From Laceyella tengchongensis (GTDB lineage Bacteria > Bacillota > Bacilli > Thermoactinomycetales > Thermoactinomycetaceae): a stretch of 64,000 nucleotides of DNA. Made by a program: the position numbers and the translations under genes. Below are positions 25,874-34,968 of the stretch, piece by piece. Below the pieces are notes generated by a model. It was not told the origin of the DNA and searched no databases. It saw only the letters and a program-made list of their open reading frames with translations. The stretch covers positions 124,001 through 188,000 of the forward strand of contig NZ_FXTU01000002.1 of NCBI RefSeq assembly GCF_900182735.1, given 5' to 3'. Positions within the stretch are counted from its first letter, which is position 1; each line of letters starts with the position of its first letter.

Positions 25874-26860
25874 TTAATCCGTCTCATTCTTGTCAATCAT
25901 CTCTTTGAACAGCGCATGCAAAAACTGCTCCTTGTCGAAGTCTTGCAAGTCATCCGCTTTTTCGCCCAAGCCGACCAGCTTTACTGGGATCTTCAATTCG
26001 TTGCTGATGGCGATGACAATGCCGCCTTTGGCCGTGCCATCCAGTTTAGTCAGGACAATGCCAGACACGTCGACCGCTTCACCGAACTGCTTGGCTTGGA
26101 GTAACGCATTTTGTCCAGTTGTGGCGTCCAGCACCAGCAACACTTCATGGGGGCCGTCAGGCACTTCGCGCCGGATCACGCGGAACACCTTCTTCAACTC
26201 TTCCATCAAATTCACTTTGTTTTGCAGTCGGCCGGCTGTGTCGCACAAGAGAATGTCGGCACTGCGGGACTTGGCCGCCTGGATGCCATCATAGATGACT
26301 GCAGCCGGGTCCGCTCCCGCCTGGTGCTTAATCACGTCTACGCCGACGCGTTGCCCCCATGTCTCCAACTGGTCAATCGCCCCGGCGCGAAAGGTATCGC
26401 CCGCGGCCAGCACCACTTTTTTGCCTTCGTTTTTAAAGCGGTGCGCCAACTTGCCGATGGTGGTCGTTTTCCCCACACCGTTCACACCGACAAAAAGGAT
26501 AACGGTCAATTCATTTTCTTTGAGCCGCAATCCTTCCTCACCCGCACCGTCCATCATCTCGGCGATGATCTCGGACAAAATGGGTTGCAGATGTTGCGGT
26601 TCTTTGATCTTTTGCTGTTTCACCTCGGTGCGCAAACGTTCGACTAATTCCATTGTCGTCTCAACGCCGACATCTGCCGTGATGAGGATCTCCTCCAGTT
26701 CTTCATACAGCTCTTCATCAATTTTAGAACGGCCGGTGAACAATTCGTTGATCGCACCGACCAGATTGTTGCTGGTCTTGCTGAGTCCAGTCATAAATTT
26801 TTGCGTGACCGCTTCGGTCTTTTGCGCGACACTATCGCGCAAGCGTTTGAAAAAACTCAT
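25874..26860 (-). CDS. ftsY: SRP receptor FtsY
   Basis: 328 residues from MSFFKRLRDSVAQKTEAV at 26860; its GGAGGAG site is inside the smc end and the genes almost touch. NG-domain GTPase with GVNGVGKTTTIGKLA, DTFRAGAIDQL, DTAGRL and TKLDGTAKGG. Short amphipathic N-terminus instead of a long acidic A domain, typical of Bacillales. Receives SRP-ribosome complexes at the membrane. Confidence 0.97.
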   Translation of the reverse strand: MSFFKRLRDSVAQKTEAVTQKFMTGLSKTSNNLVGAINELFTGRSKIDEELYEELEEILITADVGVETTMELVERLRTEVKQQKIKEPQHLQPILSEIIAEMMDGAGEEGLRLKENELTVILFVGVNGVGKTTTIGKLAHRFKNEGKKVVLAAGDTFRAGAIDQLETWGQRVGVDVIKHQAGADPAAVIYDGIQAAKSRSADILLCDTAGRLQNKVNLMEELKKVFRVIRREVPDGPHEVLLVLDATTGQNALLQAKQFGEAVDVSGIVLTKLDGTAKGGIVIAISNELKIPVKLVGLGEKADDLQDFDKEQFLHALFKEMIDKNETD

Positions 26861-26861
26861 G

Positions 26862-29800
26862 CTACTCCTCCTGTTTCTTGCTAGCGGCAACTTCGCTAAG
26901 TCCATCATACTCTTCCAGCTTCACAGATACCAGCTTCGACACACCTGATTCTTGCATGGTAATTCCATACAGCACGTCACATGCCTCCATGGTGTGCTTA
27001 CGGTGGGTAATGATGATAAACTGCGTCTTGTTGGCGAACTCCCGCATGTAACGCGTATAACGGGTTAAGTTGGCCTCATCGAGGGCTGCATCCACTTCAT
27101 CCAGCACACAAAACGGCACCGGCTTGATACGCAACACCGAATAAAGCAGGGCAAGAGCGGCCAATGCGCGTTCTCCACCCGACAGCAGATTGAGGTTTTG
27201 CAACTTTTTGCCTGGAGGCTGAGCCACAATTTCAATCCCCGTCTCCAAGAGATTATCCGGATCGCTCAGCTTCAAATCGGCGCGGCCGCCGCCAAACATC
27301 TGTACAAACACCTGCTGGAATTCCGCTCGGATCATATCAAACGCCTCACCGAAGCGCCGTCCCATCTCTTCGACCAATTGGCTGATAATCTCATACAGCT
27401 TTTGTTTGGCTTCGAGCAAGTCGGCCTCCTGTTCCTCCAAAAAGCTGAGCCGCTCTTTCAGACGAGCATATTCCTCGATTGCACCCAGGTTCACTTCGCC
27501 TAACGCTCCGATCTGCCCCTTCAATGAGCGAACCCGTCGTTCAGCCTCCGCCGGCTGTTCGGGGACAGGGTGGGTTTGTTTGGCGCGTTCGTAACTCATT
27601 TCGTATTCTTCAGCCAGCTTCTGCAACAAGTGATTAAGCTCCACGTCTAGACGATTGGCACGCACTTCTTGTTCATGCAACTTATTGCCCAGCTTGCGCA
27701 ATTTTTGCTGGGTGGAACGCAATTCCTTCTCCTGTACCTCGCGGTCTGAGATCATCTGTTCCCGCAAACTTCTTGTTTCGCCCAGCTGTTGTTGCACTTC
27801 TTCCTTGCGAGCGCGCAGCTCGGCGATGCGTTCCTCCAGTGATTGCATTTCTTGCGTGTTGAACTCGCGCGCCTCATCTAGGCTCCGCAATTCCGCTTGT
27901 GCGGCCTGTTTCTGTTTGTCCAGCCGTGCCCACTCTTGCTGGAGGCGGCCCAAGTTTTCCTCTAGGTTGGTCACTTCTTGATGTAAGCGGGCGCGACGCA
28001 CCTTAAATTCGGTCATTTGCGCGCCAACCTCTTCTTTCACATTGGCTTGCTGCTTGACCCGCTCTTGCGATTCGCTGATGAGCACGCCCAGAAGCTCCTT
28101 CTCCCGCTCCAATTCGACGATGCTCTGCTCTGTCCGCGCCAATTGCTCTTGGAGCTCGTCTTTTCTTTTGAGGGACTTTTCATGCTCTTGGTTGAGTGTG
28201 CGCAATTGTTCGTCCAATGCGCGCTCTTCCACTTGCAACTCGCGCTCTTTGCCGCGCAGTTCTTGTTCTTTCAAGCGCCGCTCTTCCCCGCGCACCCGCA
28301 CTTCTTCCCACTCCTGCTCAAGTGCTTGCTTGCGCAGGTGCAAAGCTTCGAACTCCTGCTCCACTTGGCGCCAAGCCGCTTCCGCCCGTTTGAGTTCCTT
28401 CTCGCATTCTTCCAGTTGGCGTGACCGGCCCAAGAGATTGCTTTTGGTCTGATGGCGGCTACCCCCGGTCATCGATCCACCCGGATTGACCACGTCGCCG
28501 TCTAGGGTAACCACCCGGTAACGGTAACTCAAACTGCGGGCCATTCGGTTGGCTTGTTCCATGTTCTCAGTAACCACGACCAGTCCGAGCAAATTCTCAA
28601 TCAACCGGCGATAGCGGGGCTCCGTTTTGACCAAATTGGCCGCAATCCCCACAAATCCAGGCTGCGACTCGCATTTGGCTATTTCTTGTTGCGGCAACAT
28701 ACGGCTTTTCAACACATCGAGTGGCAAAAAGGTGGCCCGGCCCAGCCGTTTTTCCTTCAGGTATTGAATGCCTTGGCGACCGGTCTTCTCATCTTCGACC
28801 ACCACATGTTGTAGCGCGCCACCGAGTGCGGTCTCAATCGCCGCTTCCATCTCTCGCGGCACTTGAATCAACTGCGCCACCGCGCCATGGACTCCAGCTA
28901 ACGACGAAATGCCCCGGTCGCGAGCCTTAAGCACCTCTTTCACTCCATGCATGAACCCTTGGTGCTCGGCTTCCGTCTCTTTGATCCATTCATACTGGGA
29001 ACGGAGGCGGTTGAGCTGTTGCTCCACTTTGCGGCTACGGTCAGCGAGGGCTTTCTCCTCCTGCTCGATTTGACTGCGTTGCTCTGCCAAGACGCGAACC
29101 TGTTCGGCCGCCTCCCGCAACTCGCCCTCCACCTGCTTCAATTGGTCGGCGATCTCATCGGATCGTCCCGCTTGGGCCTCTTTGGCTTGCAGGAGAGCCT
29201 GTTTTTGCTCCGCAAAATCCTTGATGCGCTCCACCAGCTCGGCCAGCTGTTCAGTCATGTATTGTTTTTCGCTGGAGAGCGCCGCCAACCGGTTGCCATG
29301 TTGTTGTACTTTTTTGGACAACTCATCCAGTTGGTCGGCGTCATCGGCTGATGATAGTGAGAGTTGTAACTCCAACTTCTCAAGTTGCTGTTCCAGCTCG
29401 GCCAGTTCGGCGCGCTTTTGTGCAAGAAGATCGCTGGTCCGCTCTTCTTCTGCCTTTAGTCGCGCGCACTCTGCTTCCAGCTCGCGGATGCGTTCAGACA
29501 ATTGCTGCTGGGTTTCCGTTCGGTTCTTCACCCGCTCCAGCCGCACTTCCCGTTGTCCCTCGGCCTTTTCTAACTCTTCACTCACCGACAGCAACGCCGT
29601 CTGAACCTGCTCCCAGTTTTGTTCTTGCTCAAGCAGTTTCGCTTTCAGCTCTTCCAACTGCGCTTCACGTCCACTGACAGCAGCGGCCAGGCTGACCTGC
29701 TCTTGGGACAGGCTTTTCACCGCTTGGGAAGCCTCTTGCCATTCTTCATGTAGCGTTTCAATTTTATGTACATACAAGCCGATTTCCACTTCCTGCAATT

Positions 29801-30461
29801 CCGCCTTCAATTCTTTGAAGCGGTTCGCTCGCTCGGCCTGTTCCGCAAGCGGTTCCACTTGCCCTTTGATTTCATGGATGAGATCGTGGATACGGGAAAG
29901 GTTTTGCTCTGTTCCTTCCAGCTTTTTCTCTGCTTCTTTTTTACGGGCTTTGTATTTGACAATCCCCGCCGCCTCTTCGAAGATGGCCCGCCGATCTTCC
30001 GATTTGGAACTGAGGATTTCGTCAATTTTGCCTTGTCCGATCATGGAATACGCATCTTTGCCTATACCTGTGTCCATAAACAGCTCATGAATGTCTTTGA
30101 GGCGGCAGGATTGCTTGTTGAGGAAATACTCGCTTTCTCCGGATCGGTATACGCGCCGCGTCACTGTTACTTCCTCATAATCGACGGGCAGGCGCCGCTC
30201 CGAATTATCAAAGGTCATGGAGACTTCGCAATAACCGACCGGTTTGCGCGTGTCGCTTCCTGCGAAAATGACGTCTTCCATCTTATTTCCGCGCAACGAT
30301 TTGGCACTTTGTTCCCCCAACACCCAACGAATGCCGTCGGTGACATTGCTCTTGCCACTGCCATTGGGTCCAACAACGGCGGTCACGCCCGGAACAAACT
30401 CCAGCTCCGTGCGGTCGGCGAACGATTTGAAACCGCTCATCTCTAACCGTTTAAGATACAT
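26862..30461 (-). CDS. smc: Chromosome partition protein Smc
   Basis: 1199 residues from MYLKRLEMSGFKSFADRT at 30461 (GGAGGGGG). N-terminal Walker A GPNGSGKSN and QSAKSLRG, long coiled coil, hinge about 515-650 (GVHGAVAQLI, ATFLPLD, GGSMTGGS), second coiled coil, then the signature LSGGERALAAL and Walker B VLDEVDAALDE. With ScpA/ScpB it loads at parS and compacts the chromosome. Overlaps ftsY control region; rnc is about 2.2 kb upstream rather than adjacent. Confidence 0.98.
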   Translation of the reverse strand: MYLKRLEMSGFKSFADRTELEFVPGVTAVVGPNGSGKSNVTDGIRWVLGEQSAKSLRGNKMEDVIFAGSDTRKPVGYCEVSMTFDNSERRLPVDYEEVTVTRRVYRSGESEYFLNKQSCRLKDIHELFMDTGIGKDAYSMIGQGKIDEILSSKSEDRRAIFEEAAGIVKYKARKKEAEKKLEGTEQNLSRIHDLIHEIKGQVEPLAEQAERANRFKELKAELQEVEIGLYVHKIETLHEEWQEASQAVKSLSQEQVSLAAAVSGREAQLEELKAKLLEQEQNWEQVQTALLSVSEELEKAEGQREVRLERVKNRTETQQQLSERIRELEAECARLKAEEERTSDLLAQKRAELAELEQQLEKLELQLSLSSADDADQLDELSKKVQQHGNRLAALSSEKQYMTEQLAELVERIKDFAEQKQALLQAKEAQAGRSDEIADQLKQVEGELREAAEQVRVLAEQRSQIEQEEKALADRSRKVEQQLNRLRSQYEWIKETEAEHQGFMHGVKEVLKARDRGISSLAGVHGAVAQLIQVPREMEAAIETALGGALQHVVVEDEKTGRQGIQYLKEKRLGRATFLPLDVLKSRMLPQQEIAKCESQPGFVGIAANLVKTEPRYRRLIENLLGLVVVTENMEQANRMARSLSYRYRVVTLDGDVVNPGGSMTGGSRHQTKSNLLGRSRQLEECEKELKRAEAAWRQVEQEFEALHLRKQALEQEWEEVRVRGEERRLKEQELRGKERELQVEERALDEQLRTLNQEHEKSLKRKDELQEQLARTEQSIVELEREKELLGVLISESQERVKQQANVKEEVGAQMTEFKVRRARLHQEVTNLEENLGRLQQEWARLDKQKQAAQAELRSLDEAREFNTQEMQSLEERIAELRARKEEVQQQLGETRSLREQMISDREVQEKELRSTQQKLRKLGNKLHEQEVRANRLDVELNHLLQKLAEEYEMSYERAKQTHPVPEQPAEAERRVRSLKGQIGALGEVNLGAIEEYARLKERLSFLEEQEADLLEAKQKLYEIISQLVEEMGRRFGEAFDMIRAEFQQVFVQMFGGGRADLKLSDPDNLLETGIEIVAQPPGKKLQNLNLLSGGERALAALALLYSVLRIKPVPFCVLDEVDAALDEANLTRYTRYMREFANKTQFIIITHRKHTMEACDVLYGITMQESGVSKLVSVKLEEYDGLSEVAASKKQEE

Positions 30462-30489
30462 GAGCCCCCTCCTCTCTTCATCATTCACT

Positions 30490-30624
30490 AGGGTGTGTCT
30501 GGCAAATCAAGTTGGTGGGAAAGAAGCGGCGGAAAAACCTTTTCTCTAGGAGCGGCGATGCACAAGTGAAGCGAATGAGAAAATGGTTTTGGAGCCGCTG
30601 GTCTATGCATCAGACACGCCCTAG
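30490..30624. mobile_element. MITE-like palindromic element with CTAG target duplication
   Basis: A 127-bp unit (30494-30620) has terminal inverted repeats GGTGTGTCTG/CAGACACGCC with one mismatch, flanked by CTAG on both sides. The inside is also an imperfect palindrome (AGCGGCGGAAAAACC pairs with GGTTTTGGAGCCGCT; TTCTC with GAGAA), so the whole folds into a long hairpin. There is no transposase. The 4-bp CTAG duplication fits IS5-type YTAR targets, but the source family is inference. It lies immediately before smc. Confidence 0.72.
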
Positions 30625-30704
30625 TCCATCCGAAAGAACGGCCACCTAAAAGCGAGTCTGCAAGTGGCACGTTTCAATCAAATGAACTGATCTATTTTAG
30701 CATA

Positions 30705-30737
30705 AAAAAACATTCCCTGGTGAGGATTCAGGGAATG
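30705..30737 (-). terminator. Terminator of csaA
   Basis: Stem CATTCCCTG/CAGGGAATG (30711-30737), followed on the minus strand by TTTTTTTATG. Confidence 0.85.
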
Positions 30738-30744
30738 TGCTTGC

Positions 30745-31083
30745 TCAGTACACCCGCGTGCCCAGTGGGGCTTCATGGTCTATTCCCAACAGGGTGACGC
30801 CACCAACCTTGGAATCGACCCCCAGCACCAACACTTCAGACATAAAATCAGCAATCTGTTTCGGTGGGAAATTGGTCACTGCCACCACCCGTTTGCCAAC
30901 CAACTCATCTATGTGGTAAAGTTGCGTGATTTGCGCACTGCTGCGTTTGACCCCTAGCTCCTCACCGAAGTCAATCCATAGCTTGTACGCTGGCTTTCGC
31001 GCTTTCTCAAACACCTCTGCCCGGATGATTTGACCGATTCTGAGTTCCACTTTCAAAAAGTCGTCATAACTGATGCTCTTCAT
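30745..31083 (-). CDS. csaA: CsaA-type tRNA-binding chaperone
   Basis: 112 residues from MKSISYDDFLKVELRIG at 31083 (AAAGGG at 9 nt; the first ATG three codons upstream is too close to it). tRNA-binding OB-fold: VELRIGQIIRAEVF, RKPAYKLWIDFG, TQLYHIDELVGKRVVAV and FPPKQIADFMSEVL. CsaA was described as a secretion-linked chaperone in Bacillus. It stands alone with a terminator. Confidence 0.93.
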   Translation of the reverse strand: MKSISYDDFLKVELRIGQIIRAEVFEKARKPAYKLWIDFGEELGVKRSSAQITQLYHIDELVGKRVVAVTNFPPKQIADFMSEVLVLGVDSKVGGVTLLGIDHEAPLGTRVY

Positions 31084-31232
31084 CAACTTCATCCCTTTCA
31101 GTTATCTCTGTTGCTTGCGGGAGCTCATCCGGCGCGGGCTTACACCCGGTCGCTATTGCTTGTGCAGGCCACGCCGGCATGAAATACTTCGCGCTCCCTC
31201 CCCGCTCATCCTGCATAAAAGGAGGGCAAACA

Positions 31233-31262
31233 AAAAAGCCGACTCTCGGGTGAGAAGTCAGC
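31233..31262 (-). terminator. Terminator of the fhuF-like gene
   Basis: On the minus strand GCTGACTTCTC pairs with GAGAGTCGGC and is followed by TTTTTTG; the stem overlaps the stop codon at 31258. Confidence 0.7.
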
Positions 31263-32052
31263 CTTCAAGCGGAGTATCACGACAAGGTTCGGTAATAGTG
31301 AAGCAATTTCGCGGGCAAGTCTTGCAGGTCTTGTCGCCCACTTGGTAGTAGAGGCAACAGGTTTTGCGAATCCGCACCGGTTCGGGCGCATGGGCAGGCC
31401 AACATTTGGGACTGTGAAAACGCGCCAACGGCTGTATTTTTTCTGCATACAGAGAAGCGGGTGTTTCATTGAGCAAATAATGATAATCAGTTTCAACTCG
31501 TTTCTGTTCTTCCCCTTCCAATCCCACCAATTTCGTTTCATACAACCAATATACGTACAGGGCAAAGTTTTCCCATAACATGGCGAGCGGAACACCGGTC
31601 GATTCATGGAGCTGATGCCATAGCGGCACCACATGCCGCCCGATAAGCTGGGTGACCAGCCGTTCGCGCCAAGCTTCGCGCCGGGAACCAGGCTTGGTGA
31701 CCGTCCACCGTTTGAGTTGAGCTGCGAAAGGCGATTTTTCGCCCGGCTGTTCCAGGTCGATCACTACATTACCAAGGGATAAGTCCAACCCTTTGTTCAG
31801 CACACTCATCGTAAAAAGAGCCGGCACGATCACCATAAACGTATATTTTTTGCTAAACTGGGACGCCACCGCTACCAACGGTGCACCACCGATCGTTTCA
31901 GCAAGCCTTGCTATCATATCACGGCACTTTTCCCCATCCAACAATTCCAACGCCGTAAAAGACAAAGGCGAGGCAGGCGTGAACGACGGAGCGACTTGAA
32001 ACTGGTTTTCCAACAACACCCTTTCTCTATTTTCCAACCGTTCCAATGCCAT
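31258..32052 (-). CDS. FhuF-like siderophore-iron reductase, [2Fe-2S]
   Basis: 264 residues. The C-terminal Cys pattern RKTCCLYYQVG followed by CKTCPRNC fits the FhuF family [2Fe-2S] site (CC then CxxC), and the N-terminal region contains LSFTALELLDGEKC. FhuF-type reductases release iron from ferric siderophores in the cytoplasm. A Fur box overlaps its promoter, so it should respond to iron. No siderophore transporter is near; it is inserted between rnc and smc. Confidence 0.85.
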   Translation of the reverse strand: MALERLENRERVLLENQFQVAPSFTPASPLSFTALELLDGEKCRDMIARLAETIGGAPLVAVASQFSKKYTFMVIVPALFTMSVLNKGLDLSLGNVVIDLEQPGEKSPFAAQLKRWTVTKPGSRREAWRERLVTQLIGRHVVPLWHQLHESTGVPLAMLWENFALYVYWLYETKLVGLEGEEQKRVETDYHYLLNETPASLYAEKIQPLARFHSPKCWPAHAPEPVRIRKTCCLYYQVGDKTCKTCPRNCFTITEPCRDTPLEG

Positions 32053-32088
32053 CATGCCTTCCCTCTCCTTTCACCGATTCACCCATTC

Positions 32089-32136
32089 GATAATGATATT
32101 TATTCTCATTATACCGAATTTGCGTTGACATATCCA
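32089..32136 (-). promoter_or_regulatory. Fur-controlled promoter of the fhuF-like gene
   Basis: Minus strand TGGATA (32136-32131), 17-nt spacer, perfect TATAAT (32113-32108). The palindrome TAATGATATTTATTCTCATT (plus strand, from 32091) is a close match to the Fur box and covers the -10 and start, a blocking position. Confidence 0.85.
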
Positions 32137-32137
32137 C

Positions 32138-32334
32138 AGGTAGTGAAAAAATTTTCAATAGAAATGGAAAGAAGAGCGATTATACGACAAATTATTTATT
32201 AATTTAATAATATATTTCTGATAACATTCTTTCCAAGATTCAGAAAGGTAGGCTTTACGGCAAGGAAAAGATGGCACCATCGCAATGAAATAAGTGAACC
32301 AAATACAATAAAGCGAGAAGCCAACCCCCCCCCG
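32138..32334. other. AT-rich intergenic region with a C9 tract
   Basis: Nothing coding is supported. A run of nine C (32325-32333) lies directly after the stop of the frameshifted gene; no hairpin terminator is obvious. Confidence 0.4.
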
Positions 32335-32530
32335 CTATTCCGTCTCCCTTCGCTCTGCTTGCACCGAACGTTCCCGCAACAGACGGACGATGGTTTCATT
32401 CTGCTGTTCAATCCGTTTCAAACGCTTCCAGCTGTTGATGACCAAAATACCCGGCAATAAGAAAAAAAAACACAAACGCTAGAAACGCAGCGATCTGGAA
32501 AAGCATCGTCCCCAATTGGAAGTCAACCAT
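32335..32530 (-). pseudogene. Small membrane protein, DUF4083-like, apparent frameshift in T9
   Basis: From ATG at 32530 (site AAGGGGG) the frame gives VDFQLGTMLFQIAAFLAFVF, then the T9 tract (32462-32470 on the plus strand, A9). As read the frame stops after 40 codons. Removing one T gives FFLLPGILVINSWKRLKRIE then a basic helical tail ending in ERRETE and a stop at 32335: 64 residues with one membrane helix and a coiled tail. This resembles DUF4083-type proteins (small, one helix, then NxxKRLKxIE). The single-base shift may be a sequencing error. Confidence 0.65.
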
Positions 32531-32624
32531 ATTTCGCCCCCTTCTCTGAAGATATGCCCATCTCCCTATTCCCTCACGGACCATAAGAAAAACCACCGAT
32601 TCCCAGCAGGCGGTGGTTTGCACA

Positions 32625-33317
32625 TTATCTTGCTTTCCAAGTTTTAAGGGCGATCAGCGCCGCTTGTTGTTCTGCTTCTTTTTTGGAACGGCCCGCGCCT
32701 TGTCCCAAGCATCGGTCTTCTAGATACACTTCAGCCACAAAGTGGCGATCATGCGCAGGGCCTTGCATATCTACAATCCGATATTCCAAGGCACCCAATC
32801 TCTCTTGTTGAACCAGCTCTTGCAACTGGCTTTTGGCGTCCAACATGTTGGCCAGCCATTCATCATTGATTTTCGGAAAGACCAATCTGGTCAAAAACCG
32901 CCGCACCTCATCCAAGCCCTGATCCAAAAACAAGGCTCCGATAAAAGCTTCAAACACATCGGCTAAGAGGGAAGGACGGGTGCGGCCTCCCGTCATCTCC
33001 TCTCCTTTTCCCAATCGCACAAAGCGCCCAAAATCAAGCTCTTTGGCAAAAGAAGCAAGGGATGCTTCACACACCACACGTGCCCGTGTGCGTGTCAATT
33101 CACCTTCGCTCATCTGCGGATAACGGTGAAACAAGTATTCCGACACTGCCAATTCAAGCACCGCGTCTCCCAAGAACTCCAATCGCTCATTGTCTGGGAA
33201 CTTCCCGCTGTTTTTCCGTTCATGGGCAAATGAAGTGTGGGTAAAAGCTTGTTGGAACAATTTTTTGTTTTTCAAGGTCAAGCCGATGGACCGTTCCAAC
33301 TCAGATAAATCCATCAT
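32625..33317 (-). CDS. rnc: Ribonuclease III
   Basis: 230 residues. Signature NERLEFLGDAVLEL (catalytic E and D), LADVFEAFIGALFLD, then a C-terminal double-stranded RNA-binding domain (LQELVQQERLGAL, GAGRSKKEAEQQAA). Processes rRNA and double-stranded RNA. Last gene of the fatty-acid operon side; 12 bp after fabF. Confidence 0.97.
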   Translation of the reverse strand: MMDLSELERSIGLTLKNKKLFQQAFTHTSFAHERKNSGKFPDNERLEFLGDAVLELAVSEYLFHRYPQMSEGELTRTRARVVCEASLASFAKELDFGRFVRLGKGEEMTGGRTRPSLLADVFEAFIGALFLDQGLDEVRRFLTRLVFPKINDEWLANMLDAKSQLQELVQQERLGALEYRIVDMQGPAHDRHFVAEVYLEDRCLGQGAGRSKKEAEQQAALIALKTWKAR

Positions 33318-33329
33318 GTGTTCATCCCC

Positions 33330-34574
33330 TTACGCTTCCGCAAACTCTTTGATGCAGATGGTGGCATTGTGCCCGCCAAAACCGAGTGAGTTCGATATGG
33401 CGGCCCGGACGCGCGCCTTACGCGCTTCATTCGGCACATAGTCCAAATCGCATTCGGGATCCGGATTTTCCAAATTGATTGTTGGCGGAATGATTTGCTC
33501 TTTGAGCGTAAGCGCCAACACCGCCGCTTCAATCGCTCCCGCCGCACCCAGCAAGTGCCCCATCATGGATTTGGTTGAGCTAATCGCCAACTTATGCGCA
33601 TGTTCACCGAAAGCAGCTTTGATCGCCATCGTCTCAAATTTGTCGTTGATATCGGTTGAAGTACCATGGGCGTTGATGTAATCGATGTCCTCCGGTTTCA
33701 GACCGGCGTCGGACAGTGCCATCTCCATGCTTCGTTTCGCGCCATCTCCGTGTGGGTCGGGGCTGGTGATGTGATAGGCGTCGGCCGTCATTCCGTATCC
33801 CACAACTTCGGCAATGATGTTGGCACCGCGTTTCTGCGCATGCTCCAGCGTTTCCAACACCAACACCGCCGCTCCTTCACCCATGACGAATCCGTCACGG
33901 TCACGGTCAAACGGACGGCTAGCCTTTTGCGGATCATCATTGCGGCTGGACAAGGCACCCATCGCCGAAAAACCGGCTATGGCCATTGGCAAAATGGTCG
34001 CTTCTGTGCCACCGGCCAACATCACATCAGCATCGCCGCGCTGCAACATTTTGAACGAGTCGCCGACGCAGTGCGTGCCAGTCGCGCAAGCCGAGATCGC
34101 CGCGCTATTGGGCCCTTTGGCGCCAGTGTGGATGGACACCATGCCCGAAGACATGTTGGCAATCATCATTGGCACAAAAAATGGGCTAACCCGGCGCGGT
34201 CCCCGCTCCATCAACACGCGATGTTGGTTTTCCAAAGTCGACAGTCCGCCGATCCCGGAGCCTACATAAACCCCTACGCGGTTGGCGTCCACTTTGTCCA
34301 TGTCCAATTCAGCGTGCTTCAGCGCTTCTTTGGCTGCCGCCACCGCAAATTGCACAAATCGATCCATGCGGCGTGCTTCTTTTTTATCTATATAATTCAG
34401 CGGGTCAAAATCCTTGACCTCTGCGGCAATCTTCACTGCATAGTCCGTTGTGTCGAAATGGGTGATGTTCCCCACCCCGGACTTGCCTGCGATCAGATGA
34501 TTCCAGAATGTGTTTACATCGTTACCAAGGGGAGAAATTATTCCAAGACCGGTGATCACAACCCTCTTATTCAC
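33330..34574 (-). CDS. fabF: Beta-ketoacyl-ACP synthase II
   Basis: 414 residues from GTG at 34574 (VNKRVVITGLG); the upstream in-frame Met would enter the hairpin. Elongates acyl-ACP with malonyl-ACP. Active Cys in SACATGTHC, His in NAHGTST and MGHLLGAAG, with the Phe-gate motif SLGFGGHNA. Operon fabH-fabD-fabG-acpP-fabF. Confidence 0.97.
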   Translation of the reverse strand: MNKRVVITGLGIISPLGNDVNTFWNHLIAGKSGVGNITHFDTTDYAVKIAAEVKDFDPLNYIDKKEARRMDRFVQFAVAAAKEALKHAELDMDKVDANRVGVYVGSGIGGLSTLENQHRVLMERGPRRVSPFFVPMMIANMSSGMVSIHTGAKGPNSAAISACATGTHCVGDSFKMLQRGDADVMLAGGTEATILPMAIAGFSAMGALSSRNDDPQKASRPFDRDRDGFVMGEGAAVLVLETLEHAQKRGANIIAEVVGYGMTADAYHITSPDPHGDGAKRSMEMALSDAGLKPEDIDYINAHGTSTDINDKFETMAIKAAFGEHAHKLAISSTKSMMGHLLGAAGAIEAAVLALTLKEQIIPPTINLENPDPECDLDYVPNEARKARVRAAISNSLGFGGHNATICIKEFAEA

Positions 34575-34624
34575 CTGATCCACCGCCTTTCTCAACATAG
34601 CTGATACGCTTTTTAGTACGTTGT

Positions 34625-34659
34625 GTATAAAGTCCCGCAACAAGAGCGGGACTTTATAC
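34625..34659 (-). other. Intercistronic hairpin between acpP and fabF
   Basis: Perfect 14-bp stem GTATAAAGTCCCGC/GCGGGACTTTATAC with a 7-nt loop and no T-run. It probably protects or partly terminates the acpP part of the message, as ACP is needed in excess. Confidence 0.7.
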
Positions 34660-34678
34660 AGTAAGTATGAAGAAGCGA

Positions 34679-34912
34679 TTAATTATGTTTGTTGATATAT
34701 TCTACAATATCTCCAACCGTGGAGATTTTAGCAGCTTCATCATCGCCGATCTCCAATTCAAACTCATCTTCCAATTCCATGATGAGATCCACTACGTCGA
34801 GTGAGTCGGCACCCAAATCTTCTTTGATGGACGCTTCCAGCGTCACTTCTGCCTCATCCACATCCAGACGCTCAACGATGATTTTCTTTACACGTTCTAA
34901 CGTATCTGCCAT
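34679..34912 (-). CDS. acpP: Acyl carrier protein
   Basis: 77 residues from MADTLERVKKIIVERL at 34912. Acidic, with the phosphopantetheine Ser in GADSLDVVDL. Carries acyl chains for fatty acid and phospholipid synthesis. Confidence 0.97.
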   Translation of the reverse strand: MADTLERVKKIIVERLDVDEAEVTLEASIKEDLGADSLDVVDLIMELEDEFELEIGDDEAAKISTVGDIVEYINKHN

Positions 34913-34968
34913 ATCTTTCACCTCCCCTCAGTATTATACGAGACAACTTCCTCGCAAGCAATGTCATC

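Noticed and set aside
30488..30670. Minus-strand 60-codon frame before smc
   Set aside because: It lies wholly on the MITE-like palindrome; no site, no domain.
34575..34643. Longer FabF N-terminus from the ATG at 34643
   Set aside because: It would run into the intercistronic hairpin and add non-conserved residues; the GTG at 34574 gives the expected 414-residue protein.
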